From NCBI RefSeq assembly GCF_014281965.1, contig NZ_JACFTB010000003.1, positions 1 through 64,000 of the forward strand: DNA of 64,000 bases, in the 5' to 3' direction. The position numbers and the translations under genes are program-made. Source of the DNA: Rhodococcus sp. BP22. Lineage in GTDB: Bacteria; Actinomycetota; Actinomycetes; Mycobacteriales; Mycobacteriaceae. The notes under the pieces are model-generated. The model searched no databases. It saw nothing but the letters and a program-made list of their open reading frames with translations, and was not told the origin of the DNA. Every line of letters begins with the position of its first letter. The stretch's first letter is position 1. Positions 8,417-22,089 of the stretch are shown piece after piece.

Positions 8417-9223
8417 GTGCCATTCTTCGACGGGGTATCGGGGCCGATCTACTACCGACATTGGGCTGCGGAGGTCCCACGGGTGTCGGTGGTGTTTCTG
8501 CACGGGTACGGCGAGCATTCCGGGTTGTACCACCGCCTCGCGGACTCGTTGAGTTCGGACGGTGTCGAGTTCTGGGCGCTCGATCATCGTGGTCACGGAC
8601 TCTCTCCCGGCGAGCGCGGAAATTTCGGCTCACTTCGTGAACTGGGCGACGATGCCGCGACACTGACTTCGCTCGCCCGATCGGCTGCGCCGGAGCTGCC
8701 GATCGTCGTGGTCGGCCATTCCCTCGGTGCCGCGGTGGCGACGCTCGCGGTCCTCGACGGCCCTGATCGGTACGTCGGTGCAGTCGTTTCGGGTGCGCCG
8801 CTGTCGTCGGTTCCGTGGCTCGATCCCGATGCCCAACAATTCGAACTCGATCCGAGTGAGCTGTCCAACGATCCCTTCTATCTCGACGCATTGGTCAACG
8901 ATCCGCTTACCTTCGTCAGTAGCGATGCGGGAGCGCTTCTGGCGCAAGAACTGCCACTGGCGTGGAAGCGATTCGATGCCGACCTGATCTCGCTGCGGCT
9001 CCCGGTACTGGCAGTGCACGGCACGTTGGACCGAGTAGCCCCGATCGAGGGTGTGCGACGTTGGGCGGATGTCGTACCGAGCCTGACACTGCAAGAGATT
9101 GCCGGTGCGCGCCACGACGTACTCAACGAGACCGGGCATCGGCGGACCGCAGCGTCGATCGCGAATTTTGTACTCGAACAAGCGGAACCGACCGAAGAGG
9201 AGGACCGGGCATGGTTCGGCTGA
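8417..9223 (+). CDS. Alpha/beta hydrolase, monoacylglycerol-lipase-like
   Basis: The protein has the oxyanion motif FLHGYGEHSGLY, the nucleophile elbow GHSLG with Ser102, an acid in HGTLDRVAP and the catalytic histidine in GARHDVLNE. HGYGEHSGxY and the LDHRGHGLSPGERG stretch are typical of the monoglyceride lipase/lysophospholipase group. GTG 8417 is preferred since GGAG lies 8 bases upstream; GTG 8411 and an upstream ATG at 8381 are alternatives. No signal peptide is seen, so it is probably cytoplasmic. Mycobacterial relatives hydrolyse monoacylglycerols. Confidence 0.87.
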   Translation: MPFFDGVSGPIYYRHWAAEVPRVSVVFLHGYGEHSGLYHRLADSLSSDGVEFWALDHRGHGLSPGERGNFGSLRELGDDAATLTSLARSAAPELPIVVVGHSLGAAVATLAVLDGPDRYVGAVVSGAPLSSVPWLDPDAQQFELDPSELSNDPFYLDALVNDPLTFVSSDAGALLAQELPLAWKRFDADLISLRLPVLAVHGTLDRVAPIEGVRRWADVVPSLTLQEIAGARHDVLNETGHRRTAASIANFVLEQAEPTEEEDRAWFG

Positions 9224-9234
9224 CCTACCGTGCA

Positions 9235-9276
9235 CCCCGAGGTGTACGACGCACTACCGAGTGTGCGTCCTCGGGG
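9235..9276. terminator. Bidirectional hairpin between convergent genes
   Basis: CCCCGAGG (9235-9242) pairs with CCTCGGGG (9269-9276), with an inner ACGCAC/GTGCGT stem. It lies between the convergent hydrolase and dodecin genes, where a shared terminator is expected. There is no clear U-tract. Confidence 0.55.
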
Positions 9277-9296
9277 ATATCCCGGTCCGAGCCAGA

Positions 9297-9503
9297 TCAG
9301 TCGAGCTTGAAGCCGACCTTGATCATGACCTGAAAGTGAGCGATTGCGCCGTCCTCGATATGTCCGCGCGTCTCCACGACCTCGAACCAATCGAGATTGT
9401 TCAACGTGGAGTTCGCGCGGGAGATGGCCTTGCGGATGGCGTCGTCCGAACTCTCCGTCGAGGTTCCGACGATCTCGGTCACGCGGTATATGTTGTCGCT
9501 CAT
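9297..9503 (-). CDS. Dodecin, flavin-binding protein
   Basis: The 68-residue protein begins MSDNIYRVTEIVGTS and contains WFEVVETRGHI and HFQVMIKVGFKLD, the conserved dodecin pattern. Dodecins form hollow dodecamers that store riboflavin, FMN or FAD and protect against flavin photochemistry; the conserved tryptophan (in LDWFEV) stacks on the flavin. ATG 9503 is chosen over an upstream in-frame ATG because the family starts here and GAGAG precedes it. Confidence 0.93.
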   Translation of the reverse strand: MSDNIYRVTEIVGTSTESSDDAIRKAISRANSTLNNLDWFEVVETRGHIEDGAIAHFQVMIKVGFKLD

Positions 9504-9676
9504 GTTCTCTCGTTTCGCTAGGTAACACGTCCTGAACCCATGTTCTCCGATGCCCGACGGTTCCAAACCAAAACCGCCGATTACGTTCGCGCGCGAACGG
9601 AGTTTCTCGGCTTTCGGGATGGAGACTGCCCGTCGAAACGTTGCACGTCATAGCCCCAGGAGAAAGGTCGGAACGA

Positions 9677-10384
9677 GTGAGTTCACAGGTAGTAGAGGAA
9701 ACACAGGGCGTGCACCCTCTCGACAATCCGGTAGTCGAGTCGCTGCGCGGAGAGCACCGGCGGTTCGCACGGACACTTGGACGCGTCTCGCGATTCGACC
9801 CCGAGGTCGCGCCATTTCTCGGGCACCCGTCGCCGATGGAGGACCAGGACTGGAAGGACGTCCGGACCCTGTTCGGGCCCCGCGCCGTCGTATCGCTACG
9901 CGGTACCGGGCACACCCTTCCCGACGGCTGGGAGCTGATCGACAAGTTCGGGATCGTGCAGCTCGACGGCAGTGGCCTCGAGACCCGTCCGTTGCCGGAG
10001 GCCGTCCGGCTCGGCGCCGACGACGTCCCCGAGATGGAAGACCTCATCGCCCGCACACAGCCCGGCCCGTTTCTGCCACGGACGTACGAGCTGGGCACCT
10101 ACCTGGGCATCCGCGACAACGGCGCACTGGTCGCCATGGCAGGCGAACGAATGCATCCTCCGGGATGGACCGAAATCAGCGCTGTCTGCACCGATCCGGC
10201 GTATCGCGGACGAGGGCTTGCTACCCAGCTCGTCCGCGCAGTCGGGCACGGTATCCGCGAGCGCGGCGAGACTCCGTTTCTGCACGCGTCGGCAGCGAAC
10301 GTCGGCGCAATCAGGCTGTATCTGTCGATCGGGTTCGTCCTCCGAGAGGAATCTCTGCTGACCTTGGCGCGCACGCCTGCGTAG
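9677..10384 (+). CDS. GNAT-family N-acetyltransferase (FR47-like)
   Basis: About 235 residues. The C-terminal half holds the acetyl-CoA motif A, VCTDPAYRGRGLATQLV, and motif B with NVGAIRLYLSIGFV. The N-terminal half (about 1-120) is a degenerate GNAT-like or accessory domain including GPRAVVSLRGTGHTLPDGW. GTG 9677 is likely; a TTG at 9641 is possible. The acceptor substrate is unknown. Confidence 0.8.
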   Translation: MSSQVVEETQGVHPLDNPVVESLRGEHRRFARTLGRVSRFDPEVAPFLGHPSPMEDQDWKDVRTLFGPRAVVSLRGTGHTLPDGWELIDKFGIVQLDGSGLETRPLPEAVRLGADDVPEMEDLIARTQPGPFLPRTYELGTYLGIRDNGALVAMAGERMHPPGWTEISAVCTDPAYRGRGLATQLVRAVGHGIRERGETPFLHASAANVGAIRLYLSIGFVLREESLLTLARTPA

Positions 10385-10433
10385 TCCGTGTAAGCCATCT
10401 CGAACAAAAGGGGACTGGGGCACGATAGGGGGC

Positions 10434-10775
10434 ATGACCCAACCCGACCGCCCGGACGAGCGTTTCACCCTCGCCAGCGAACGCACCTTCCTCGCGTGGA
10501 TGCGCACAGCTCTCGGCCTGCTCGCCGGCGGTATCGCCGTCGTACATCTGGTTCCCGATTTCAGCACCGGATGGGTGCGGACCGGTCTCGGCTTGACTCT
10601 GATCCTGATGGGCGGGGCCGCAGCCTTCGTCGGCTTGCGACGCTGGATGCAGGTCAAGCACGCCCTCGAGCGGGGAGCGCCGATGCCCGAGGCGTCAGAG
10701 CTGTGGATTTTCTCCGTCGGAATCGGACTCATCGCAGTACTGGCCGCAGTCGTCACCGTGCTCGGTATCACGTAG
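10434..10775 (+). CDS. DUF202/YidH-family membrane protein
   Basis: This 113-residue protein has three hydrophobic helices and the DUF202 signature: a charged N-terminus leading into LASERTFLAWMRTALGLLAGG, then RRWMQVKHALERG between helices 2 and 3. The family is widespread in bacteria and fungi (the VTC complex contains a related domain), but its bacterial role is not established. No ribosome-binding site is obvious before the ATG. It precedes fgd by 79 bases. Confidence 0.85.
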   Translation: MTQPDRPDERFTLASERTFLAWMRTALGLLAGGIAVVHLVPDFSTGWVRTGLGLTLILMGGAAAFVGLRRWMQVKHALERGAPMPEASELWIFSVGIGLIAVLAAVVTVLGIT

Positions 10776-10854
10776 GAGAAGGACCGGTGTGGTCGTCGCC
10801 GCGGCGGGAAGGGCACAATCGAGGCATTAGTGACATTTAACGAAGGAGTAGCGC

Positions 10855-11868
10855 GTGGCACAGGCTCTGAAGCTCGGATACAAGGCGTCGGCCGAGCAGT
10901 TCGGCCCACGGGATCTCGTCGAACTCGGTGTTCTCGCCGAGGCGCACGGCATGGACTCGGCGACAGTCAGCGACCACTTCCAGCCGTGGCGCCACGAAGG
11001 CGGACACGCACCGTTCTCGCTGGCATGGATGACCGCGGTCGGTGAACGCACCAAGACCATCCAGCTCGGCACCTCGGTGCTGACGCCGACATTCCGCTAC
11101 AACCCGTCGGTCATCGCCCAGGCCTTCGCGACCATGGGCTGCCTCTACCCGGGACGCATCATGCTCGGAGTCGGAACCGGCGAAGCGCTCAACGAGATCG
11201 CAACCGGATACAAGGGCGAGTGGCCGGACTTCAAGGAACGGTTCGCGCGGCTGCGTGAGTCGGTGCGCCTGATGCGTGAACTGTGGCTCGGCGACCGCGT
11301 CGACTTCGAAGGCGACTACTACTCCACCAAGGGTGCATCGATCTACGACGTCCCCGACGGTGGAATCCCGGTCTACATCGCGGCAGGCGGACCCGTCGTA
11401 GCGCGGTATGCAGGCCGAGCGGGCGACGGCTTCATCTGTACCTCGGGCAAGGGCATGGAGCTTTACACCGACAAGCTGCTCCCGGCCGTCGAAGAAGGCG
11501 CAGGCAAAGCCGAGCGCGACTCAGGCGAGATCGACAAGATGATCGAGATCAAGATTTCCTACGACACCGATCCCGAGTTGGCGTTGGAGAATTGCCGGTT
11601 CTGGGCGCCGCTGTCACTGACCCCGGAGCAGAAGCACTCGATCGAAGATCCGATCGAGATGGAGAAGGCTGCCGACGAACTGCCGATCGAGCAGGTCGCG
11701 AAGCGTTGGATCGTCGCCTCCGACCCGGACGACGCCGTCGAACAGGTCAAGCAGTACACCGATGCAGGCCTCAATCACTTGGTCTTCCATGCGCCCGGAC
11801 ACGATCAGAAGCGGTTCCTGGAACTGTTCGAAAAGGATTTGGCACCGAGGCTCCGCAAGCTTGGCTGA
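10855..11868 (+). CDS. fgd: F420-dependent glucose-6-phosphate dehydrogenase
   Basis: This luciferase-like monooxygenase-fold enzyme oxidises glucose-6-phosphate to phosphogluconolactone and reduces coenzyme F420. [19 protein letters not shown] includes the catalytic His41 (His40 in the M. tuberculosis enzyme) and Trp45, and the F420-binding strands [18 protein letters not shown] and [15 protein letters not shown] are intact. 337 residues matches the family. GTG 10855 has GGAG six bases upstream. It is followed by pta and ackA as in mycobacteria, but with a convergent deazaflavin-dependent reductase between. Confidence 0.95.
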   Translation: MAQALKLGYKASAEQFGPRDLVELGVLAEAHGMDSATVSDHFQPWRHEGGHAPFSLAWMTAVGERTKTIQLGTSVLTPTFRYNPSVIAQAFATMGCLYPGRIMLGVGTGEALNEIATGYKGEWPDFKERFARLRESVRLMRELWLGDRVDFEGDYYSTKGASIYDVPDGGIPVYIAAGGPVVARYAGRAGDGFICTSGKGMELYTDKLLPAVEEGAGKAERDSGEIDKMIEIKISYDTDPELALENCRFWAPLSLTPEQKHSIEDPIEMEKAADELPIEQVAKRWIVASDPDDAVEQVKQYTDAGLNHLVFHAPGHDQKRFLELFEKDLAPRLRKLG

Positions 11869-11875
11869 CGGTTCG

Positions 11876-11945
11876 CCGCTTGAATATGCGCTGCTTGAAT
11901 GTGCACTTCAAGCTATCTAATCGTATGAATGGACCATTCAAGCGG
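11876..11945. promoter_or_regulatory. Nested palindromes between convergent fgd and Ddn-like gene
   Basis: CCGCTTGAAT (11876-11885) pairs with ATTCAAGCGG (11936-11945), a perfect 10-bp inverted repeat filling the gap between the two stop codons. Inside lies GCTTGAA-N7-TTCAAGC (11893-11913), whose centre GTGCAC is itself palindromic. The motif CTTGAA thus occurs four times in 70 bases. It may act as a bidirectional terminator or a protein-binding array; no U-tract follows. Confidence 0.5.
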
Positions 11946-12464
11946 TTAGGAAGCAGCGTCAGCCGACAGCGCAAACATCCGCATATCGCGGTCGGTCCGG
12001 GTCTGGTATTCACCGTAGGCCCGGACCATGTCGGCGAACGCGGCGTAGATCCGTATCTTCTCGGCGCCGGTGACCGGTGTCGCTGTCACCGGGATCCGCT
12101 TGCCGCCGATCGCAACGGTGGCGCGAGGCTCTTTCAAAAGGTTCGACGTCCACGCCGGGTGGTGGTCCTGGCCGAAGTTGCTGCCGACGACGAAGAGTCG
12201 ATCATCTTCCCGGTAGTACAGCAGTGGGCTGCTTCGAATCTTGCCGGACTTGCAGCCGGTGGTGGACAGCAATACGACGGGCGCGGCGATGGGCCCGAGG
12301 ATCGTGAACCTGCCGTCGGTGCGTTCGAGGAGTCGACGGTCCACCCCGGCGAGGTGGCGGATGACCCACGATCCTGGTTTCGTTGCCGCGAATGCAATGG
12401 CGGGCTTGCGGATGATACTGCTCTCGCTGCCCCAGCGGACGTCTGGGAATGGTGATTCGGTCAT
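11946..12464 (-). CDS. F420H2-dependent (Ddn-family) deazaflavin oxidoreductase
   Basis: This 172-residue split-barrel protein has the Ddn/nitroreductase-family core: LLSTTGCKSGKIRSSPLLYYRED, FVVGSNFGQDHHPAWTSNLLKEP and the GGKRIPVTATP strand. TGxKSGxxR...PL is the F420-binding phosphate region of the family that includes M. tuberculosis Ddn, which activates pretomanid. ATG 12464 matches the family start. It is convergent to fgd, which regenerates F420H2, so a supplier-user link is reasonable. The natural substrate is unknown; menaquinone is reduced by some members. Confidence 0.88.
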   Translation of the reverse strand: MTESPFPDVRWGSESSIIRKPAIAFAATKPGSWVIRHLAGVDRRLLERTDGRFTILGPIAAPVVLLSTTGCKSGKIRSSPLLYYREDDRLFVVGSNFGQDHHPAWTSNLLKEPRATVAIGGKRIPVTATPVTGAEKIRIYAAFADMVRAYGEYQTRTDRDMRMFALSADAAS

Positions 12465-12512
12465 GACCCATGATGCGCGTTGTGGGTAACAGTCTGTCAA
12501 TACAGCACCGGC

Positions 12513-12518
12513 TAGTCT
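12513..12518 (+). promoter_or_regulatory. -10 box for a leaderless pta transcript
   Basis: TAGTCT ends 7 bases before the pta ATG and no ribosome-binding site is present, which is the geometry of actinobacterial leaderless promoters. No -35 box was recognised. Confidence 0.5.
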
Positions 12519-12525
12519 GGCTGGC

Positions 12526-14597
12526 ATGGCCGAGTCTGCTTCCTCCATCTACATCGCCTCACCCGAGGGTGACACCGGCAAGTCGACTATTGCGCTCGGG
12601 GTGCTGCAGATGTTGTGTGCTTCGGCGGCACGGGTCGGTGTGTTCCGGCCGATCGCGCGCTCGACCACCGAGACCGACTACATCCTCGAACTGCTCATCG
12701 ATCACACCACCGCGGATCTGACGTACGAGCAGTCGTTGGGGGTCACGTACGAGGAAGTGCACGCCGATCCGGATATGGCGCTCGGGGAGATAGTTTCGCG
12801 GTTCCACGACGTAGCCGAGCAGTGCGATGCCGTCGTGATCGTCGGCAGCGACTACACCGATGTGGGTAGCCCGAGTGAGCTGGGATTCAATGCGCGGATC
12901 GCCGCCAACCTGGGTGCCCCGGTGCTGTTGGCGTTGCGAGGATCGGGAAGAACGGTCACGGAAGTCGCGCAGTACGCCGAGCTGTGCAAGTCCGAACTCC
13001 ATGCGCATCACGCGCATCTGGCAGCGATCGTGGCCAACCGGTGTGATCCGGACCGGCTCGACGAGATCGCGACCGCGCTGGAGCCGCTCGGTGTGCCTGC
13101 GTGGACTCTGCCGGAAGTTCCGTTGCTCGTTGCGCCGACGATGGCGGAATTGCTGACGGCGATCGATGGCGAAATGTACAGCGGCGACCCCGAGCTGTTG
13201 CGTCGTGAAGCGTTGCGGGTCATGGTCGGCGGCATGACGGCCGAGCATATTCTCGAGCGGTTGAGCGAAGGTGTGGTGGTGATCGCGCCCGCAGACCGGT
13301 CCGATGTTCTTCTGGCCATGGTCAATGCGCATGAGGCAGAGGGTTTTCCATCGCTCGCCGGCATCATCATGAACGGCGGCATTTCCCCGCATCCGGCTAT
13401 CGCGCGTCTCGTCGCCGGACTGGGCCCGCGGCTTCCGATTCTGACGACCGGACTGGGTACGTTCGACACGGCTTCGGCCGCGGCGAATACCCGTGGTCGT
13501 ATGGCGGTGGGTTCGCAGGGCAAGGTCGACACGGCGATCTCGCTGATGGAACAGCGGGTCGACGCCAAGGTGCTCCTCGACCGCCTCGAACTCACCATCC
13601 CTGCGGTCACCACCCCGCAGATGTTCGAGTACCAGCTCATTCACCGCGCCCGTGCCGATCGCAAACACATCGTGTTGCCGGAGGGCAACGACGATCGGAT
13701 TCTGCGTGCGGCCGGTCGTTTGTTGCAGCGACGGGTGGCGCAGTTGACGCTCCTCGGCGAAGAGGGGCCGATCCGTCGTCGGGCCGCGGAACTGGGCGTC
13801 CAACTGGACGACGCGCAGGTGCTCGATCCGGCAACTTCGGACTACGCGGAAGTGTTCGCCGCGGAGTACACCGAGTTACGCAAACACAAGGGCATGACCA
13901 TCGAGCGTGCCCGCGAAGTCATGACCGATATCTCGTACTTCGGAACGATGATGGTGCACAAGGGAATTGCCGACGGCATGGTGTCCGGTGCCGCGCACAC
14001 CACCGCGCACACGATCAGGCCGTCGTTCGAGATCATCAGGACGGCCGAAGGGGTGAACACGGTGTCGTCGATCTTTCTGATGTGTTTGTCGGATCGAGTT
14101 CTCGCATACGGTGATTGCGCCATCGTTCCCGATCCGACGGCCGAGCAATTGGCCGACATCGCCATCTCCTCTGCGCAGACGTCCGCGCAATTCGGTATCG
14201 AACCGCGCGTGGCGATGCTGTCGTATTCGACCGGCGATTCCGGAACCGGCGCCGGAGTGGACAAGGTTCGTGCGGCTACCGCCCTTGTCCGCGAACGGAG
14301 CCCGGAGCTGCTCGTGGAGGGGCCCATTCAATACGATGCTGCGATCGAACCCTCGGTCGCGAAGTCGAAGCTTCCCAATTCCGTGGTGGCAGGCCGCGCA
14401 ACGGTGTTCATCTTCCCTGATCTCAATACCGGGAACAACACGTACAAGGCGGTGCAGCGGAGTGCCGGTGCCATCGCTGTCGGCCCGGTGCTGCAGGGTC
14501 TGCGCAAGCCGGTGAACGATCTCTCTCGTGGCGCGCTGGTGGAAGATATCGTCAATACTGTTGCCATCACGGCCATCCAAGCCCAGGAGATCGAACA

Positions 14598-14601
<4 letters not shown>
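12526..14601 (+). CDS. pta: Phosphate acetyltransferase
   Basis: The 691-residue long-form enzyme interconverts acetyl-CoA and acetyl phosphate. The N-terminal domain (about 1-220) is BioD-like with a P-loop-like [10 protein letters not shown], then a DRTGG regulatory domain (about 220-340), then the PTA catalytic domain from about 365, with [49 protein letters not shown] and the C-terminal [16 protein letters not shown]. It overlaps ackA by four bases (ATGA), so the two enzymes are made together. Confidence 0.95.
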
Positions 14602-19077
<4,476 letters not shown>

Positions 19078-19081
<4 letters not shown>

Positions 19082-20394
19082 AGGTACTCACGCAGCCTGG
19101 GAATGAGCCCCGCTCCGACTGCGGCGGCAGCGGCGACGGCGAGGACGATCGCACCCGAGGCAAGTCCGGTCAGGACCGACTTGGCGCGAACCACATTGCC
19201 ACGCAGCTCAGCACGTGCGTCGTCGATTCCGTCGTCGAGCATCGTGTCGAGCAAGCGGAATTGGGTCGAGGAATCCTGAACACCGTTGCCGGTGGCCACG
19301 GTGACAGCAGTAGTGAAATCGCCGACGGCGAGTGCCTGGTCTATCCGCTCGTGTGAGGCCTTCCACGCGGCGACCGAGCCGGTCATATCGGCATTGTCTG
19401 CAAACAGTTCGGTCAAACGGTCGGTGTTCCGCGTGAACTCCGCGTCGAACTCTCGGGTGCTTCCGCGTCGGATCAGGTTGAGTGTTTCGTCGGCGCGGGC
19501 CTGCTGCGCCAGGATGAACCCGGAGGTCAGTTTCTGCAGCGGCGCAACACCGCGGTCGAGTGCGCGATCGGTGGCTATCGAAGAAATCAGCCCCGCCACC
19601 AACATCCACCCGAGTAGAAGCGAGATCGCCAGGGAGGCGCCGAGAAATCCTGCGTTGAGCTTTCGGCGGGTGCGGGTAGAGAGATATATCTGTGCGAGGA
19701 CCAGCAATATCAGGCACACCACAACGAGACCGATCGCCACGAACGGTGGATTGACGAAGCGTTCCTGGTCGTTCGATACCCGAGCAGCCTGCTCGGCGTA
19801 GAGGCGTTCGGCACGGGGCAGCAACGAGGACTGCATCTGCGTAGACGCCTCGCCCAGGTACGCCGCACCGACGGGATTGCCACTGCGATTGTTGGCACGG
19901 GCGGTCTCTACCAGTCCGGTATACACCGGCAGGCCCGCACCGATCTCCATGAGAACTGTCCGTGCTTCGTCGTCCGAAACGGCGAGCCCGTCGGATGCCC
20001 GGATCAATTCGGTGCCGGCATTTCCGATCGCCTGGGTGTATCGATCGCGAACGTCCCTGGGCTCCAGCCCGCCGGCGATGAATGCAGTCGAGGCAGCCGC
20101 GTCGGCAACGGACAGTGCGCCGTAGAGGTTCTGCGCCGAGTTGGCGAGTGGCTCGGTCCGAACGAGAAGCGTGTCGAGCGTCCTGGCTCTCTCGGATACC
20201 GAGATGGCGGTGACGGTGCCGGTGACTACGAACGCGATGAGGAGTATCAGTCCCAGAGCGATCATGCGCGCCGGTGTGGACCGAATCAGACGCTGCAGTT
20301 CGCGTCGAGAATCGGCCTCCGACGTCACGGCAGCCGTCGTGGGAGGTACGGCAGCCGAGGGCGTAGTGCCGACCACAATCACAGCACCGAGCAT
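19078..20394 (-). CDS. glnX: Transmembrane sensor-coupling protein GlnX
   Basis: The 438-residue membrane protein has a short N-terminus, TM1 (about residues 45-68), a long helical extracytoplasmic region, two central TMs, a second helical extracytoplasmic region and a C-terminal TM near GLASGAIVLAVAAAAAVGAGL. The arrangement resembles four-helix-bundle sensor domains repeated twice. Length agrees with M. tuberculosis Rv0412c. It heads the glnX-glnH-pknG operon, and in mycobacteria it links GlnH in the periplasm to PknG in the cytoplasm. ATG 20394 is chosen; the open frame extends 14 codons further. Confidence 0.9.
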
Positions 20395-20437
20395 ATAAGC
20401 CGGAGCGACCGTCCGTACGCCTACCGGAAGGTTCACC

Positions 20438-20443
20438 TAGGGT
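20438..20443 (+). promoter_or_regulatory. -10 box for a leaderless mutT3 transcript
   Basis: TAGGGT ends 6 bases before the ATG with no ribosome-binding site in between. It faces the divergent glnX gene. Confidence 0.45.
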
Positions 20444-20449
20444 GTCGGT

Positions 20450-21289
20450 ATGCGTGGCGACGGTGACGGGTGGGTTGTAGGTGAGGACGGCACGCGGCAC
20501 TGGGGCAAGCACGGCGCAGCGGGGCTACTTCTGCGGGCCCCTTCGCCGCACGGTGAGCCGACGGTCCTTCTGCAGCACCGAGCGCTCTGGAGCCATCAAG
20601 GTGGGACGTGGGCGTTGCCCGGTGGCGCAAAGGACTCGCACGAAACGAACGTGCACGCCGCTGTTCGGGAGGCAGACGAGGAAGCCGGAATCGGTGTCGA
20701 CAACGTCTTCGTTCGCGGCGAAGTCGAGACGGCTCGGATGGCCAGCGGATGGTCCTACACGACCGTCGTCGCCGACGCGGCCACCCAACTCGACACCACG
20801 ATGAACGGTGAGAGCACCGAACTTCGGTGGGTTCCGGAGGACATGGTCGATCAATTGCCACTGCACCCGGGATTCGCCGCAAGCTGGGCCTCCCTGCGCA
20901 TCAGCCCGCTGCGAGTTCTGCTGGATACCGCGAACGTACTCGGCTCGAGGCCCGACGGTTGGTGGCGGGACCGAAGCGGCGCAACCGGGAAGTTGCTGAC
21001 CTCACTGGCGGCCACCCTTCCGCGAACCGTCGAGCTGCCGGGTGTCGGCTTCGGCTGGCTCACCCGGATCGAGGCCGTCCTCGAAGGTGAAGCACGAGCA
21101 GCACAGTTCGAGGACACCAGAGTCCCCGTCATCCACGCCGCAGGCAGTGGGGACGACGAACTCGCATCACAGGCAGAGGCATCGACGACACTCACTGCTT
21201 TGGTCACCGCGGACCGCGGACTGCAGCAACGGCTCCCGACATCGGTGCAGGTGCTCTCGCCGTCGACCGTGCTGGGCTGGCTCGGCTGA
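20450..21289 (+). CDS. mutT3: Nudix hydrolase fused to a PIN/NYN-like domain
   Basis: Residues 1-150 are a Nudix domain: the box G59-x5-E65-x7-R73-E74-x2-E77-E78-x-G80 is perfect, preceded by GTWALPGG. It is syntenic with M. tuberculosis MutT3 (217 residues), which sanitises oxidised nucleotides. Here the protein is 279 residues, and 153-279 look like a PIN/NYN nuclease fold: LLDTANVLGSRPDGWWRDR (D159, N162), GSGDDELA (D235/D236) and VTADRGL (D255) supply the expected acidic cluster. The combined activity is unknown. Confidence 0.85.
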   Translation: MRGDGDGWVVGEDGTRHWGKHGAAGLLLRAPSPHGEPTVLLQHRALWSHQGGTWALPGGAKDSHETNVHAAVREADEEAGIGVDNVFVRGEVETARMASGWSYTTVVADAATQLDTTMNGESTELRWVPEDMVDQLPLHPGFAASWASLRISPLRVLLDTANVLGSRPDGWWRDRSGATGKLLTSLAATLPRTVELPGVGFGWLTRIEAVLEGEARAAQFEDTRVPVIHAAGSGDDELASQAEASTTLTALVTADRGLQQRLPTSVQVLSPSTVLGWLG

Positions 21290-21306
21290 GCAGACCGCCG
21301 GATTCT

Positions 21307-21379
21307 GTCAGCCCTGCAACGCTAGGTCAGCCCTGCAACGCTAGGTCAGCCCTGCAACGCTAGGTCAGCCCTGCAACGC
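21307..21379. repeat. 19-bp tandem repeat at the thiE 3' end, about 3.8 copies
   Basis: The unit GTCAGCCCTGCAACGCTAG occurs three times exactly (21307-21325, 21326-21344, 21345-21363), and a fourth partial copy (21364-21379) is the end of thiE including its stop codon. The copies therefore look like expansion of the last codons of thiE outward into the gap before the convergent Nudix gene. Confidence 0.9.
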
Positions 21380-22057
21380 GAGCTTGAGCTCCCGTGCAGC
21401 TGCCTGTGGATCCCGAGCTGTGGTGATGGCCCGTACGACGACGATGCGATCTGCACCCGCGGCAAGAACCTCGTTCACGTTCTCGGCGTCGATCCCGCCG
21501 ATGGCGAACCACGGCCGCGTCGGAGCGGATTCGGCGGTGCTGCGCAACAGGTCCAGACCGGCTGCTTTCCGGTTCGGTTTGGTCGGTGTGGCCCAGATCG
21601 GCCCGGTAGCGAAATAGTCGACGCCGTCCTCGATGGCAGCGAGAGCGGCCTGGCTTCGATTCTGTGTCGACCGCCCGATGACGACGTCGGGGCCGAGGAT
21701 CTGGCGGGCATAGTGGACCGGAAGATCGCCCTGGCCGAGATGCAGCACGTCGGCGCCTGATGCAAGGGCAAGATCGGCGCGGTCGTTGACTGCGAGTAGC
21801 GCACCGTGGCGTTTGGTGGCGGCCGACAGAATTGCCAGCGCAGCCAGCTCGTCCTTGGCTTCGAGCGGGCCGAACGTGCGCTCGCCTTCGGAGTTCTTGT
21901 CGCGAAGTTGAATGATGTCGACGCCACCGGACAGTGCGGCCTCGGCGAACTGAGCGAGGTCGCCGTGCTCGCGTCGAGCATCGGTGCACAGATACAGCCG
22001 AGCTGATGTCAAACGCTCACGCGCTTCCGGGTTGCGGATGATCCGATCGCTTTGCAC
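21365..22057 (-). CDS. thiE: Thiamine-phosphate synthase
   Basis: This TIM-barrel enzyme joins the HMP pyrimidine diphosphate and the thiazole phosphate to make thiamine phosphate. Markers are [12 protein letters not shown] for substrate phosphate binding, [42 protein letters not shown] and [12 protein letters not shown]. 230 residues with a GTG start. TACCGT sits 7 bases upstream of the GTG, so the message may be leaderless. Its stop codon lies in the first unit of the 19-bp tandem repeat. Confidence 0.94.
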   Translation of the reverse strand: MQSDRIIRNPEARERLTSARLYLCTDARREHGDLAQFAEAALSGGVDIIQLRDKNSEGERTFGPLEAKDELAALAILSAATKRHGALLAVNDRADLALASGADVLHLGQGDLPVHYARQILGPDVVIGRSTQNRSQAALAAIEDGVDYFATGPIWATPTKPNRKAAGLDLLRSTAESAPTRPWFAIGGIDAENVNEVLAAGADRIVVVRAITTARDPQAAARELKLALQG

Positions 22058-22064
22058 ACCGGCA

Positions 22065-22074
22065 ACGGTAGTCT
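22065..22074. promoter_or_regulatory. Overlapping divergent -10 boxes of thiE and thiO
   Basis: On the minus strand TACCGT (22070-22065) is 7 bases from the thiE GTG. On the plus strand TAGTCT (22069-22074) is well placed to start the riboswitch transcript. The two boxes share two bases, so polymerase could not occupy both at once. Confidence 0.4.
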
Positions 22075-22089
22075 GTTGGCGAGAGTAGA

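Noticed and set aside
12559-13803. 414-codon minus-strand open frame over pta
   Set aside because: Antisense shadow of a clear Pta domain, with no start signal.
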